A stretch of DNA of 10,751 bases from Methylophilaceae bacterium (GTDB lineage Bacteria; Pseudomonadota; Gammaproteobacteria; Burkholderiales; Methylophilaceae). The notes below the pieces were generated by a model. The model saw only the letters and a list, made by a program, of their open reading frames with translations, ran no database searches and was not told where the DNA came from. The position numbers and the translations under genes were made by a program. Within the stretch, counting starts at the first letter, position 1. Each line of letters starts with the position of its first letter. Of this stretch, positions 1-6,603 are shown in pieces. The stretch lies in contig JADGRN010000034.1 of NCBI GenBank assembly GCA_017880825.1, positions 1 to 10,751 on the forward strand. The letters run 5' to 3'.

Positions 1-1111
1 TATTCTGCTTGTCATCTTTCAGTTCGGCGGCAGTCGGCCCTTTCTCAATGAATTTATCCAGAGTTTCGAGAACCAGCTTCAAAGATTCATCGGCCTGATC
101 GCGCTTGGTTTGCAGTCCGATCTGGAATGGCCCGAGCTGTGCCATCGGCACAAAATAGCTATACATACTATAGGCCAGACCACGTTTTTCGCGTACTTCT
201 TCGGTCAAGCGTGAGACAAAACCGCCGCCGCCCAGCACGTAGTTACCGACATACAGCGGGAAATAATCCGGATCAACGCGTTTGACGCCGGGATAACCCA
301 ACAGGATGTGTGCCTGGGTAGCCGGATGCGCTATGCGCTGCACATTGGGCTGGTCGGGGTAGATCACCGCAGCCAGCGCACTTGGCGCGGGCACTTTGGA
401 CAATCCGCCAGACAAGCGCTCGGCAAGCTGTTCAGCCGCGCTGCGGCTCAAATCCCCCATCAGCGCAATCACCGCGCCCTGCGCGCCATAGTAGCTATGG
501 TAAAAATTCTGCAAATCCTCACGCTTGAGTGCCGCCACCGTCTCCGGCTCGCCGCTTTCATCCAAAGCATAAGGATGGCTGCCATAAAGTGCGGCCATGA
601 AAGCCTTGCTGGAAATGCTTTCAGGCTGGGTCGCAGCCTCTTTAAGACCGGCGACGATACGCGCTTTTTCGCGCTCCAGCACCGCATCGGGAAAATCCGG
701 CTGCTGCAAAATCTTGCCGAACACGTCCAGCGCCTGGTCGCGTTCACGCGCGCTGCTCAGCGTGCGCAGCTTCAGGCTGGCGCGGTCGGCATCCAGATCA
801 CCGCCCAACACCGCACCAACGTCGGCCATGCGCTGCGATATTTGCTCATCCGACATCCCCGCGGCGCCCAGTGTCATCATATAGCGCGTTACTCCGGCCA
901 GGCCGGATTTGGCTTTTTCGTCACGCGCGCTCCCGGCAGAAAAACTGACGCTGAGATCTATCATCGGCAAATCATGATTCTCGACAAAATAGACTTCTGA
1001 GCCGCCCGTTGTCTGCCAGTGCTGGATGACCGGACCTGCGTAAGCCTGCAGGCTCAAGATCAAACCTGCCCCCATGACTAGCAAGCGCTTGAAAATAAAA
1101 TTAGTGCACAT
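1..1111 (-). CDS. M16 family peptidase-like protein, non-catalytic partner subunit (partial, C-terminus outside window)
   Basis: About 370 residues are visible; the frame stays open to the window edge. The N-terminus is basic, then hydrophobic, and ends in a likely signal-peptidase site (LQAYA|GP, around residue 26), so a periplasmic protein is expected. The fold matches M16: an N-terminal M16 half, then a C-terminal half with the RLxEEVREKRGLAYS block typical of the family. Where active members read HxxEH, this one reads GVTRY (residues 73-77), so both zinc-binding histidines and the catalytic glutamate are gone. In M16 heterodimers one subunit is often degenerate like this and helps bind substrate; that role is inferred here. 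The chosen ATG at 1111 overlaps the upstream gene by 11 bases, which suggests translational coupling. A second ATG at 1075 would give a shorter signal peptide lacking the basic start and is less likely. The substrate is unknown. Confidence 0.88.
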   Translation of the reverse strand, partial: MCTNFIFKRLLVMGAGLILSLQAYAGPVIQHWQTTGGSEVYFVENHDLPMIDLSVSFSAGSARDEKAKSGLAGVTRYMMTLGAAGMSDEQISQRMADVGAVLGGDLDADRASLKLRTLSSARERDQALDVFGKILQQPDFPDAVLEREKARIVAGLKEAATQPESISSKAFMAALYGSHPYALDESGEPETVAALKREDLQNFYHSYYGAQGAVIALMGDLSRSAAEQLAERLSGGLSKVPAPSALAAVIYPDQPNVQRIAHPATQAHILLGYPGVKRVDPDYFPLYVGNYVLGGGGFVSRLTEEVREKRGLAYSMYSYFVPMAQLGPFQIGLQTKRDQADESLKLVLETLDKFIEKGPTAAELKDDKQN

Positions 1112-2462
1112 GCGGCTTTCCCTTCGGCTTATTGTCATTGGGGTCTATCGGCTGCGGATCCAAGGTCGCCACGGTAAGGTTGTCTTGCACCAGATATTTA
1201 CGCGCCACGGCCTGCACCTGTTCTGCTGTTACTGCCTGCAAGCGTTCCGGGTATTCCTTGAGCACCCGCCATGACAGGCCGGAAGCTTCCAAGCGGCCAA
1301 TCTCCATGCCTTGATTGAAGGTGGAATCGCGCTTGTAGACCTCGCCCGCAATGACTTGTGCCTTCACCCGCAATAGCTCTTCTTCCGTCACGCCCTGCTG
1401 TTTGATCTTGTCGATTTCCCCAATCAAGGCTTTTTCCAGCTCGGCGGCACTGCTGTGTTCGCTGGGCGTACCGTCCAGCTCAAATAATGAAGTGCCACCG
1501 CGTTGAATGCTGTCGTATCCCGCACTCGTATCCACCGCAATCTTCGATTGGCGCACCAGATTCTGGTTAAGCCGCGCGGAGCCATTGCCGTCCAGCACGC
1601 CCGCCAGAATTTCCAGCGCGTAAGGCTCCCAGTCATTTTTGGCATCCACCAGTACTGGCGCGTGGTAGCCCATCAGTACATAAGGCAGTTTGGCCTGGGC
1701 TTTTACTATCAAACGACGCTCGCCTAGTTGCTCAGGCTCGGTCTGTGGCTTGCGTGCGGGCAGGACATGCGCCTTGATTGGGCCAAAGTACTGGTTAGCC
1801 AGCTTCAATACCTCCCGGGCTTTTATGTCACCGACCACCACCAATACCGCGTTGTTGGGTGCATACCAGGTTTTGTACCACTCGCGCGCGTCTTCCACGG
1901 TCATGTTTTCCAGATCGTTCATCCAACCCACCACCGGCCTGGCATAAGGGTGAACGTGATAAACGGCGGCTTGGAACTGCTCGTTCACGATTGACTGAGG
2001 CTTATCCTCCGTGCGCCAGCGGCGTTCTTCCATCACCACTTTAATTTCCTTGGAGAACTCGGCCTTGGTGAGCTGCAGATTCTGCATACGGTCAGCTTCC
2101 AACCTGAACGAAAGTGGCAGTTGCGACTTTTCCAATTGTTGAAAATAACAGGTGTAATCGTTACCGGTAAATGCATTTTCACGGCCGCCCGCAGCGGCAA
2201 TCAGGCGCGAGAACTGTCCGGCTTTTACTTTTTTGGTGCCTTTGAACATCATATGCTCAAGCACGTGCGCCACCCCGGTCTTGCCATTCACTTCATCCAG
2301 GCTGCCTGCGCGGTACCATACCTGAGACACTACCACCGGTGAGCGATGATCTTCCTGCACAATGATGCGCAAGCCATTGCTGAGCTTGAATTCCTCAATT
2401 TCTGTGGCGTACGCCGTTGCTGACAAGAAAGCCAGCGATAGTAATAAACCTCGAATTAGCAC
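1101..2462 (-). CDS. Periplasmic M16 family zinc metallopeptidase (catalytic subunit)
   Basis: The protein has 453 residues. A signal peptide (hydrophobic stretch from residue 3, likely cut after AYA at residue 19) indicates export to the periplasm. The inverted zinc motif HVLEH lies at residues 66-70. The distal zinc ligand is a glutamate in VVMEERR (145 or 146), the spacing expected for HxxEH-x76-E peptidases of the pitrilysin/insulinase family. A second M16 half follows from about residue 180. The protein should therefore be an active metallopeptidase, probably cleaving peptides or misfolded segments with the adjacent degenerate subunit. The start is GTG, supported by a strong AAGGAG ribosome binding site eight bases upstream and by a signal peptide that begins at that codon. 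The C-terminus ends in a lysine/histidine-rich tail (GKPHVH). It resembles PqqL/YmxG-type proteins, but the sequence gives no basis for assigning a substrate or a symbol. Confidence 0.93.
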   Translation of the reverse strand: MLIRGLLLSLAFLSATAYATEIEEFKLSNGLRIIVQEDHRSPVVVSQVWYRAGSLDEVNGKTGVAHVLEHMMFKGTKKVKAGQFSRLIAAAGGRENAFTGNDYTCYFQQLEKSQLPLSFRLEADRMQNLQLTKAEFSKEIKVVMEERRWRTEDKPQSIVNEQFQAAVYHVHPYARPVVGWMNDLENMTVEDAREWYKTWYAPNNAVLVVVGDIKAREVLKLANQYFGPIKAHVLPARKPQTEPEQLGERRLIVKAQAKLPYVLMGYHAPVLVDAKNDWEPYALEILAGVLDGNGSARLNQNLVRQSKIAVDTSAGYDSIQRGGTSLFELDGTPSEHSSAAELEKALIGEIDKIKQQGVTEEELLRVKAQVIAGEVYKRDSTFNQGMEIGRLEASGLSWRVLKEYPERLQAVTAEQVQAVARKYLVQDNLTVATLDPQPIDPNDNKPKGKPHVH

Positions 2463-2470
2463 GCCAATTT

Positions 2471-2476
2471 CTCCTT
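2471..2476 (-). promoter_or_regulatory. Ribosome binding site of the M16 peptidase gene
   Basis: On the minus strand this reads AAGGAG, eight bases before the GTG at 2462. It is the best Shine-Dalgarno match in the window and supports GTG as the true start. Confidence 0.75.
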
Positions 2477-2510
2477 ATTTTTTACCACTTTGCTGCTGCT
2501 GAGACGCTGC

Positions 2511-2516
2511 ATTATA
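2511..2516 (-). promoter_or_regulatory. Candidate -10 box of the M16 operon promoter
   Basis: The minus strand reads a perfect TATAAT here, which would start transcription near 2504 and leave a leader of about 40 bases before the GTG. No good -35 hexamer is seen at 16-18 bases, so an activator or a weak promoter is possible. This is inferred from pattern only. Confidence 0.45.
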
Positions 2517-2603
2517 GCGGGCTGGACCACCATGGGCTGATCTGACACGGGATTATCCAGTGCAGGCTGCTTTATGACAGAGCTGGCTGCAAGTTAGTTC
2601 GCA

Positions 2604-2633
2604 TTAGCTTCGCCGCATGATTGCGTCTAAAAT
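2604..2633 (+). promoter_or_regulatory. Candidate promoter of ftsY
   Basis: TAAAAT at 2628-2633 matches the sigma-70 -10 consensus at five of six positions. A poor -35 (TTAGCT, 2604-2609) lies 18 bases upstream. The predicted start near 2640 would lie downstream of the ATG at 2617, which argues for the ATG at 2659 as the ftsY start. The -35 is weak, so this is tentative. Confidence 0.33.
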
Positions 2634-2658
2634 ATGGGCGAACAATACTTGGTCGACT

Positions 2659-3630
2659 ATGCTCAGTTTCCTCAAGAAAAATACGCCCGATCCTGCTGCA
2701 GCCATGGAAGCAAGCACCCCGGCCAGTTCCTGGGCGGAGCGTCTGAAGCAGAGCCTGACGCGCACGCGCAGCCAGTTCAGCAGCCAGATTGCCGCCTTAT
2801 TTAATGGCGGCAACATAGATGAAGCTATCTATGAAGAACTGGAGACCATCCTGCTGACCTCCGATGTGGGCATGGCAGCAACCCAGACCTTGCTGGAAGA
2901 CATCCGTGGTCGCGTCAAACGGCAAAACCTCAACGACACCACACAGTTGCGCGAGGCGCTAAAGCAGGCCTTGATTGAGCTGCTGGCACCCCTGCAAAAG
3001 CCGCTTGATACCAGCACCGGTCAGCCCTTCGTCATCATGCTGGCAGGCGTCAACGGTGCGGGTAAAACTACCACCATCGGCAAGCTGGCAAATCTGTTTC
3101 AAGCGCAGGGCAAGACCGTGCTGATCGCTGCCGGTGATACCTTCCGCGCCGCAGCGCGCGAGCAACTGCAAGTGTGGGGCGAGCGTAACCAGGTACAGGT
3201 GATCGCTCAGGATGGCGGCGACCCGGCCGCGGTGATTTTCGACGCAGTCAATTCTGCCAGGGCTCGCGGCATCGACATCGTGCTGGCTGACACCGCCGGC
3301 CGCTTGCCGACGCAGCTCAACTTGATGGAAGAAATACGCAAAGTACAGCGCGTGATTGCCAAAGCCCTGCCCGGCGCGCCGCATGAGGTGCTGCTGGTGC
3401 TGGACGCCAATACCGGCCAGAACGCCGTGACTCAGGTGCAGGCGTTTGATGATGCGCTTAAAGTCACTGGCCTGGTATTGAGCAAGCTCGACGGCACGGC
3501 CAAAGGCGGCGTGATTGCGGCGATTGCGCGCGCGCGGCCGATTCCTGTACGCTTTATCGGCATCGGCGAAAAGATCGATGACCTGCGCCCGTTTAACGCC
3601 GCAGAATTTGCCGAGGCTCTCTTTTCATGA
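2659..3630 (+). CDS. ftsY: Signal recognition particle receptor FtsY
   Basis: FtsY is the membrane-associated SRP GTPase that docks Ffh-ribosome complexes at the inner membrane for co-translational insertion. The chosen start gives 323 residues. It has a short N-terminal segment with little acidic A-domain, a helical N domain (about 25-110), and the GTPase G domain. The G domain shows the P-loop GVNGAGKTT (130-138), DTFRAAAREQL (160-170), DTAGRLPTQL (211-220), SKLDGTAKGG (275-284, the guanine-specificity loop in its FtsY form) and a C-terminal GIGEKIDDLRPF. An in-frame ATG at 2617 is possible, but MLSFLKK at 2659 matches the usual start of this family and lies after the candidate -10 box. No clear Shine-Dalgarno sequence precedes either start. 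ftsE follows after only seven bases, so ftsY-ftsE-ftsX is probably one operon, the order also found in gammaproteobacteria. Confidence 0.97.
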   Translation: MLSFLKKNTPDPAAAMEASTPASSWAERLKQSLTRTRSQFSSQIAALFNGGNIDEAIYEELETILLTSDVGMAATQTLLEDIRGRVKRQNLNDTTQLREALKQALIELLAPLQKPLDTSTGQPFVIMLAGVNGAGKTTTIGKLANLFQAQGKTVLIAAGDTFRAAAREQLQVWGERNQVQVIAQDGGDPAAVIFDAVNSARARGIDIVLADTAGRLPTQLNLMEEIRKVQRVIAKALPGAPHEVLLVLDANTGQNAVTQVQAFDDALKVTGLVLSKLDGTAKGGVIAAIARARPIPVRFIGIGEKIDDLRPFNAAEFAEALFS

Positions 3631-3637
3631 AATTCTC

Positions 3638-4309
3638 ATGATTCGTTTCGACCAGGTTGGTAAGCGCTACCCCGGCAGCAACGAGGCATTGCGCGACATC
3701 TCCTTTGAAATTGAACAGGGTGAACTGGTGTTTGTTACCGGCCACTCGGGCGCGGGCAAAAGCACGCTGCTCAAACTGATTGCCGCTATTGAACGCCCCA
3801 CTTCCGGCACAGTGCTGATCGGCAACCAGAATGTCAGCAAACTGCGTCCGGCGGCAGTGCCTTATCTGCGGCGCAAATTCGGCATGGTGTTTCAGGATCA
3901 CAAGCTGCTGTATGACCGTAATGCCTTTGACAATGTGGCGCTGCCGCTTTATATCAACGGCATCAGCGGCAATGAGGCGGGCAAACGTATCCGCGCCGCA
4001 CTGGATAAGGTTGGCCTGCTGGGCAAGGAAAAAGCCATGCCCATCAGCCTTTCCGGTGGCGAACAACAGCGCCTGGCGATTGCCCGCGCCGTGGTCAGCC
4101 GGCCATCCATCCTGATTGCGGATGAGCCCACCGGCAATCTGGATGCCAACTACGCCGCAGAAATCATACGGCTGTTTTACGCATTCCATCAGGTGGGCGT
4201 CACCGTCATCATTGCCACTCACGATGCCGGCGACATCAGTGCGCAGGAAGGCAGGAAGCTCAAACTGGCGCAGGGAGAACTGCAAATGCAAAGCGAGCTG
4301 CAAACATGA
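3638..4309 (+). CDS. ftsE: Cell division ATP-binding protein FtsE
   Basis: FtsE is the cytoplasmic ATPase of the FtsEX complex. The complex resembles an ABC transporter but acts in the divisome, where it controls peptidoglycan hydrolases and helps assembly. The protein is 223 residues with every ABC ATPase element: Walker [10 protein letters not shown] (35-43), Q-loop glutamine in VFQDHKLL (86), signature LSGGEQQR (138-145), Walker B ILIADEP (158-164), D-loop GNLD, and the H-loop histidine in ATHD (195). The frame is open further upstream to about 3515, but that part overlaps ftsY. The ATG at 3638 gives the standard [13 protein letters not shown] start. There is no strong ribosome binding site; translation is probably coupled to ftsY, which stops seven bases earlier. 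It overlaps ftsX by four bases (ATGA). Confidence 0.97.
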   Translation: MIRFDQVGKRYPGSNEALRDISFEIEQGELVFVTGHSGAGKSTLLKLIAAIERPTSGTVLIGNQNVSKLRPAAVPYLRRKFGMVFQDHKLLYDRNAFDNVALPLYINGISGNEAGKRIRAALDKVGLLGKEKAMPISLSGGEQQRLAIARAVVSRPSILIADEPTGNLDANYAAEIIRLFYAFHQVGVTVIIATHDAGDISAQEGRKLKLAQGELQMQSELQT

Positions 4310-5214
4310 GGGATTGGCTAAGTCAGCAACGCCAAGCCCTGCAACTGGTGCTCGCGCGCATGTGGAAAGCCCGTCTGGCAACGCTGATGATGTGCGGCGT
4401 GATGGGTGTCACGCTGTGCCTGCCTGGCATTCTTTATGTGATTGTCGATAACCTCAATCGGCTGGCAGGTGATGTGCAAAACGAACCTAAAATCAGCCTC
4501 TTTCTAAAACTCGACACTACGCCGGAAACCCTGAAGGAGTTGGAAAAGCGGCTGAGTGCAAACCCCGCCGTCAAGTCTTACCGTTTTGTCAGCAAAGATT
4601 CGGCATGGCAGGAGTTGCGCCAGAACGCCGGCCTGGGCGATGTAACAGGCGGGCTGGAACAAAACCCGCTGCCGGACGCGTATTTTGTGCAAAGCAAAGA
4701 GGCAGAACCCGCCGCGGTTGATGGCCTGTTAAGGCAAATGCAACAGTGGCCGGGCGTGGAGCACGCGCTGGTCGATGCCAACTGGGTGAAACGACTATAC
4801 GCCCTGCTGGCGCTGGGCAACAAAGCCATACTGGTATTGTCGGGGCTATTGGGGTTCGCTTTGCTGGCCATCATCGGCAACACCATACGCCTGCAGATTT
4901 TGACCCAACGCGAGGAGATCGAAGTCAGTAAGCTGATAGGCGCCACAGATCGCTTCATTCGCCGGCCTTTTCTTTATGCCGGCGCGCTGTACGGCCTGGG
5001 TGGCGGACTTACCGCATGGCTGATGCTGGCTTCGGTCATCTGGCTGTTCAATCTATCGGTGGCTGAACTGGCTGAACTCTATGCCAGCAGCTTCCGTCTG
5101 GGTATGCCAGATATGCCAGCCGCACTGGCAATCATAGGCGGCGCGGTAGGCTTGGGCTGGCTTGGCGCTTACTGGGCGGTCAACCGCTCGCTGTCACAAT
5201 TGGAAATTACCTAG
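4306..5214 (+). CDS. ftsX: Cell division protein FtsX (permease-like subunit)
   Basis: FtsX is the membrane partner of FtsE; together they transmit ATP hydrolysis to periplasmic murein hydrolase activation at the septum. The protein is 302 residues with the four-helix FtsX plan: TM1 about 24-47, a large periplasmic loop about 50-165 that contains the ISLFLKLD segment, then TM2 about 173-193, TM3 about 225-249 and TM4 about 270-292. The cytoplasmic stretch between TM2 and TM3 carries REEIEVSKLIGATDRFIRRPF, the conserved coupling region of FtsX. The start ATG overlaps the ftsE stop as ATGA, so the two subunits are probably made in a coupled way. No terminator is visible between ftsX and rpoH, so some read-through into rpoH is possible. 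Confidence 0.96.
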   Translation: MRDWLSQQRQALQLVLARMWKARLATLMMCGVMGVTLCLPGILYVIVDNLNRLAGDVQNEPKISLFLKLDTTPETLKELEKRLSANPAVKSYRFVSKDSAWQELRQNAGLGDVTGGLEQNPLPDAYFVQSKEAEPAAVDGLLRQMQQWPGVEHALVDANWVKRLYALLALGNKAILVLSGLLGFALLAIIGNTIRLQILTQREEIEVSKLIGATDRFIRRPFLYAGALYGLGGGLTAWLMLASVIWLFNLSVAELAELYASSFRLGMPDMPAALAIIGGAVGLGWLGAYWAVNRSLSQLEIT

Positions 5215-5261
5215 ATTTAATTCCAGAATTATCAATCTCATAACATGAAACTTTCCTGCCA

Positions 5262-5288
5262 CTAGCACTCTCTAATGGTGAGTGCTAA
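5262..5288 (+). promoter_or_regulatory. CIRCE operator (HrcA binding site) upstream of rpoH
   Basis: The left arm CTAGCACTC (5262-5270), a nine-base spacer (5271-5279) and the right arm GAGTGCTAA (5280-5288) match the CIRCE consensus TTAGCACTC-N9-GAGTGCTAA at 17 of 18 arm positions with the exact spacer length. CIRCE is bound by the heat-inactivated repressor HrcA and normally sits at groESL or dnaK operons. Here it ends 29 bases before the rpoH ATG. TCTAAT (5271-5276) inside the spacer matches a -10 box at five of six positions, so the operator may overlap the promoter, though no good -35 is seen. The hrcA gene is not in this window. Confidence 0.88.
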
Positions 5289-5317
5289 AATTTGCGTATG
5301 AAAGTGAGATTAACCAC

Positions 5318-6193
5318 ATGAGTTCTGCCCTGACATTAGCTTTACCGACGCCTGTATCGCTGCCGCTATCAACAGACAGCCTGGAACATTACGTCCGCAG
5401 TGTTAAGCAATTTCCACTGCTGTCGGCTGAAGAAGAACACGGCCTGGCGACCCGATTACAACGGGATAATGATCTGGAAGCCGCCAGAGGCCTTATTTTG
5501 CCGCACTTGAGGCTGGTGGTAAGTATTGCCCGCAGTTACGCGGGCTATGGACTGCCACAGGCGGATCTGATTCAGGAGGGTAATATCGGCCTGATGAAAG
5601 CCGTGCGTCGCTTCGACCCTGAACGTGGCGTGCGCCTGGTGTCGTTTGCCATGCACTGGATCAAGGCCGAAATACACGAATACATCCTGCGCAACTGGCG
5701 TTTGGTCAAAGTCGCCACCACCAAGGCGCAACGCAAGCTATTCTTTAACCTGCGCAGCATGAAGCAGGGCATAGGTACACTGCGCCCGGATGAAGTCCAG
5801 CAAATCGCGCGCGAGTTGAAGGTGAAGCCGGAAGATGTGATCGAGATGGAATCGCGCATGGGCGGTCACGAGATCGCGCTGGAAACGCATGGTGACGATG
5901 ACGCTGATGATAGCTATAGCCCGATTGCCTACTTGCAGGATCAACGCGCTGAACCCAGCGAGCTGCTGGCCGAGCGGCAAACTGAGCAATTACAGATGAA
6001 AGGTTTAAGCCACGCACTGAAAAGCCTGGATGAACGTAGCCGCCGCATCGTGCAGGCACGCTGGTTGCAGGAAGACAGCAGCGCTACCCTGCATGACCTG
6101 GCTGCCGAGTTTGGTGTTTCGGCTGAGCGCATCCGCCAGATTGAACAAAAAGCCATGCAAAAGATGAAGGGACTGCTTGCCGCTACTGTTTGA
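5318..6193 (+). CDS. rpoH: RNA polymerase heat-shock sigma factor RpoH (sigma-32)
   Basis: RpoH directs RNA polymerase to heat-shock promoters for chaperones and proteases. The protein is 291 residues. Region 1.2/2 spans about 20-135 with LIQEGNIGLMKAVRRFDPE (84-102) and HWIKAEIHEYILRNWR (113-128). The RpoH-specific box QRKLFFNLR (138-146), which separates this factor from the housekeeping sigma, is intact. Region 4.2 carries the helix-turn-helix LHDLAAEFGVSAERIRQIEQ (258-277). The ATG at 5318 is chosen because the protein then starts as in relatives. A GTG 12 codons upstream (5282) overlaps the CIRCE arm and is unlikely. A weak purine-rich GTGAGA lies before the ATG. It follows ftsX by 103 bases, is preceded by a CIRCE site and ends at a strong hairpin. 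HrcA control on top of the usual protein-level control is inferred. Confidence 0.97.
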   Translation: MSSALTLALPTPVSLPLSTDSLEHYVRSVKQFPLLSAEEEHGLATRLQRDNDLEAARGLILPHLRLVVSIARSYAGYGLPQADLIQEGNIGLMKAVRRFDPERGVRLVSFAMHWIKAEIHEYILRNWRLVKVATTKAQRKLFFNLRSMKQGIGTLRPDEVQQIARELKVKPEDVIEMESRMGGHEIALETHGDDDADDSYSPIAYLQDQRAEPSELLAERQTEQLQMKGLSHALKSLDERSRRIVQARWLQEDSSATLHDLAAEFGVSAERIRQIEQKAMQKMKGLLAATV

Positions 6194-6210
6194 TACATCA
6201 GCAAGGTTAT

Positions 6211-6246
6211 AAATAGAAACGGCTGCCTGGGCAGCCGTTTCTATTT
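6211..6246. terminator. Bidirectional intrinsic terminator between rpoH and the convergent operon
   Basis: The arms at 6211-6227 and 6230-6246 are perfect 17-base inverted repeats around a GC core (GGCTGCC / GGCAGCC), with an effective loop of about four bases. The outer parts are A-rich on the left and T-rich on the right, so either strand ends in a U-rich tract (TTTCTATTT). It lies 18 bases after the rpoH stop and 30 bases beyond the end of the 33-residue gene on the other strand. Confidence 0.9.
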
Positions 6247-6275
6247 ATTCGCTTGGATAGTAACCAGTAAAAAAA

Positions 6276-6377
6276 CTAGTGAAAAAGAATGACCGATAAA
6301 GCGCTGAGCCAAGCCATGACAATCAGCGCTACGATAATCGTCATCGGCAGGTTTTCAAACGTGAATAGCGATTTCAT
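6276..6377 (-). CDS. Small single-pass membrane protein, 33 residues, unknown function
   Basis: This short frame is not one I recognise as a named family. It encodes 33 residues: a short amphiphilic N-terminus (MKSLFTFENLP) followed by one strongly hydrophobic segment (residues 12-32, MTIIVALIVMAWLSALSVIL) ending in FH. That is the shape of tiny oxidase subunits and other single-helix membrane proteins. It starts 19 bases after ccoS and ends 30 bases before the shared terminator, so it is very probably on the same transcript. The ribosome binding site is weak (GGAC about 12 bases upstream), and an eight-codon frame links the ccoS stop to this start by two ATGA overlaps. A role near cbb3 oxidase, similar in idea to CcoM or CcoQ, is inferred from position only. 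It could also be a chance open frame. Confidence 0.6.
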   Translation of the reverse strand: MKSLFTFENLPMTIIVALIVMAWLSALSVILFH

Positions 6378-6396
6378 GGGGAGTCTGTCCAAAAAT

Positions 6397-6603
6397 TCAT
6401 GTTTCGATTTTATGCTGATTGTCCGCTTGCTTCAAGTGATTGAAGGGGTCCATAGGATCATCGTCATCCATCAAAATGCGCTGGGCTGGACCTTCAAGAT
6501 CATCGAACTGGCCGCTTTTAATCGCCCACAGTATACCCGCTGCCGCCAGACTGATAAAAACCAGTGTCAGCCCAAACATGAACAGCAGAGTGACGGGGGT
6601 CAT
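6397..6603 (-). CDS. ccoS: cbb3-type cytochrome oxidase assembly protein CcoS
   Basis: CcoS is a small inner-membrane protein needed to mature cbb3-type cytochrome c oxidase, probably for heme and copper insertion into the catalytic subunit. The 68-residue frame has one N-terminal transmembrane helix (about 5-27) followed directly by the family signature WAIKSGQFDDLEGPAQRIL (26-44) and an acidic DDDD run (46-49). Length and order fit CcoS. Its start ATG overlaps the stop of the dynamin-like gene as ATGA, indicating coupled translation. In most genomes ccoS sits in the ccoGHIS cluster beside ccoNOQP. None of those genes is visible here, so this copy is either separated from the cluster or an additional one. 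Confidence 0.92.
   Translation of the reverse strand: MTPVTLLFMFGLTLVFISLAAAGILWAIKSGQFDDLEGPAQRILMDDDDPMDPFNHLKQADNQHKIET

Noticed and set aside
308..1000. 230-residue plus-strand open frame
   Set aside because: It lies antisense to the M16 partner gene, whose protein has clear family features in the other strand; this is a shadow of a GC-rich gene.
2617..2658. Upstream ATG for ftsY adding 14 residues
   Set aside because: It precedes the candidate -10 box, has no ribosome binding site, and the added residues do not resemble FtsY starts.
3593..4381. 262-residue minus-strand open frame
   Set aside because: It covers ftsE antisense and shows no recognisable domain; ftsE carries every ABC ATPase motif.
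5218..5231. TAATTC-CA-GAATTA palindrome between ftsX and rpoH
   Set aside because: It is too short, with a two-base loop and an AT-rich sequence; it is not a terminator and matches no operator I can name.
5244..5275. Possible sigma-32 promoter before rpoH (CATGAAA as -35)
   Set aside because: No CCCATnT-like -10 occurs at 13-15 bases; the nearest candidate is about 18 bases away, so autoregulation cannot be supported.
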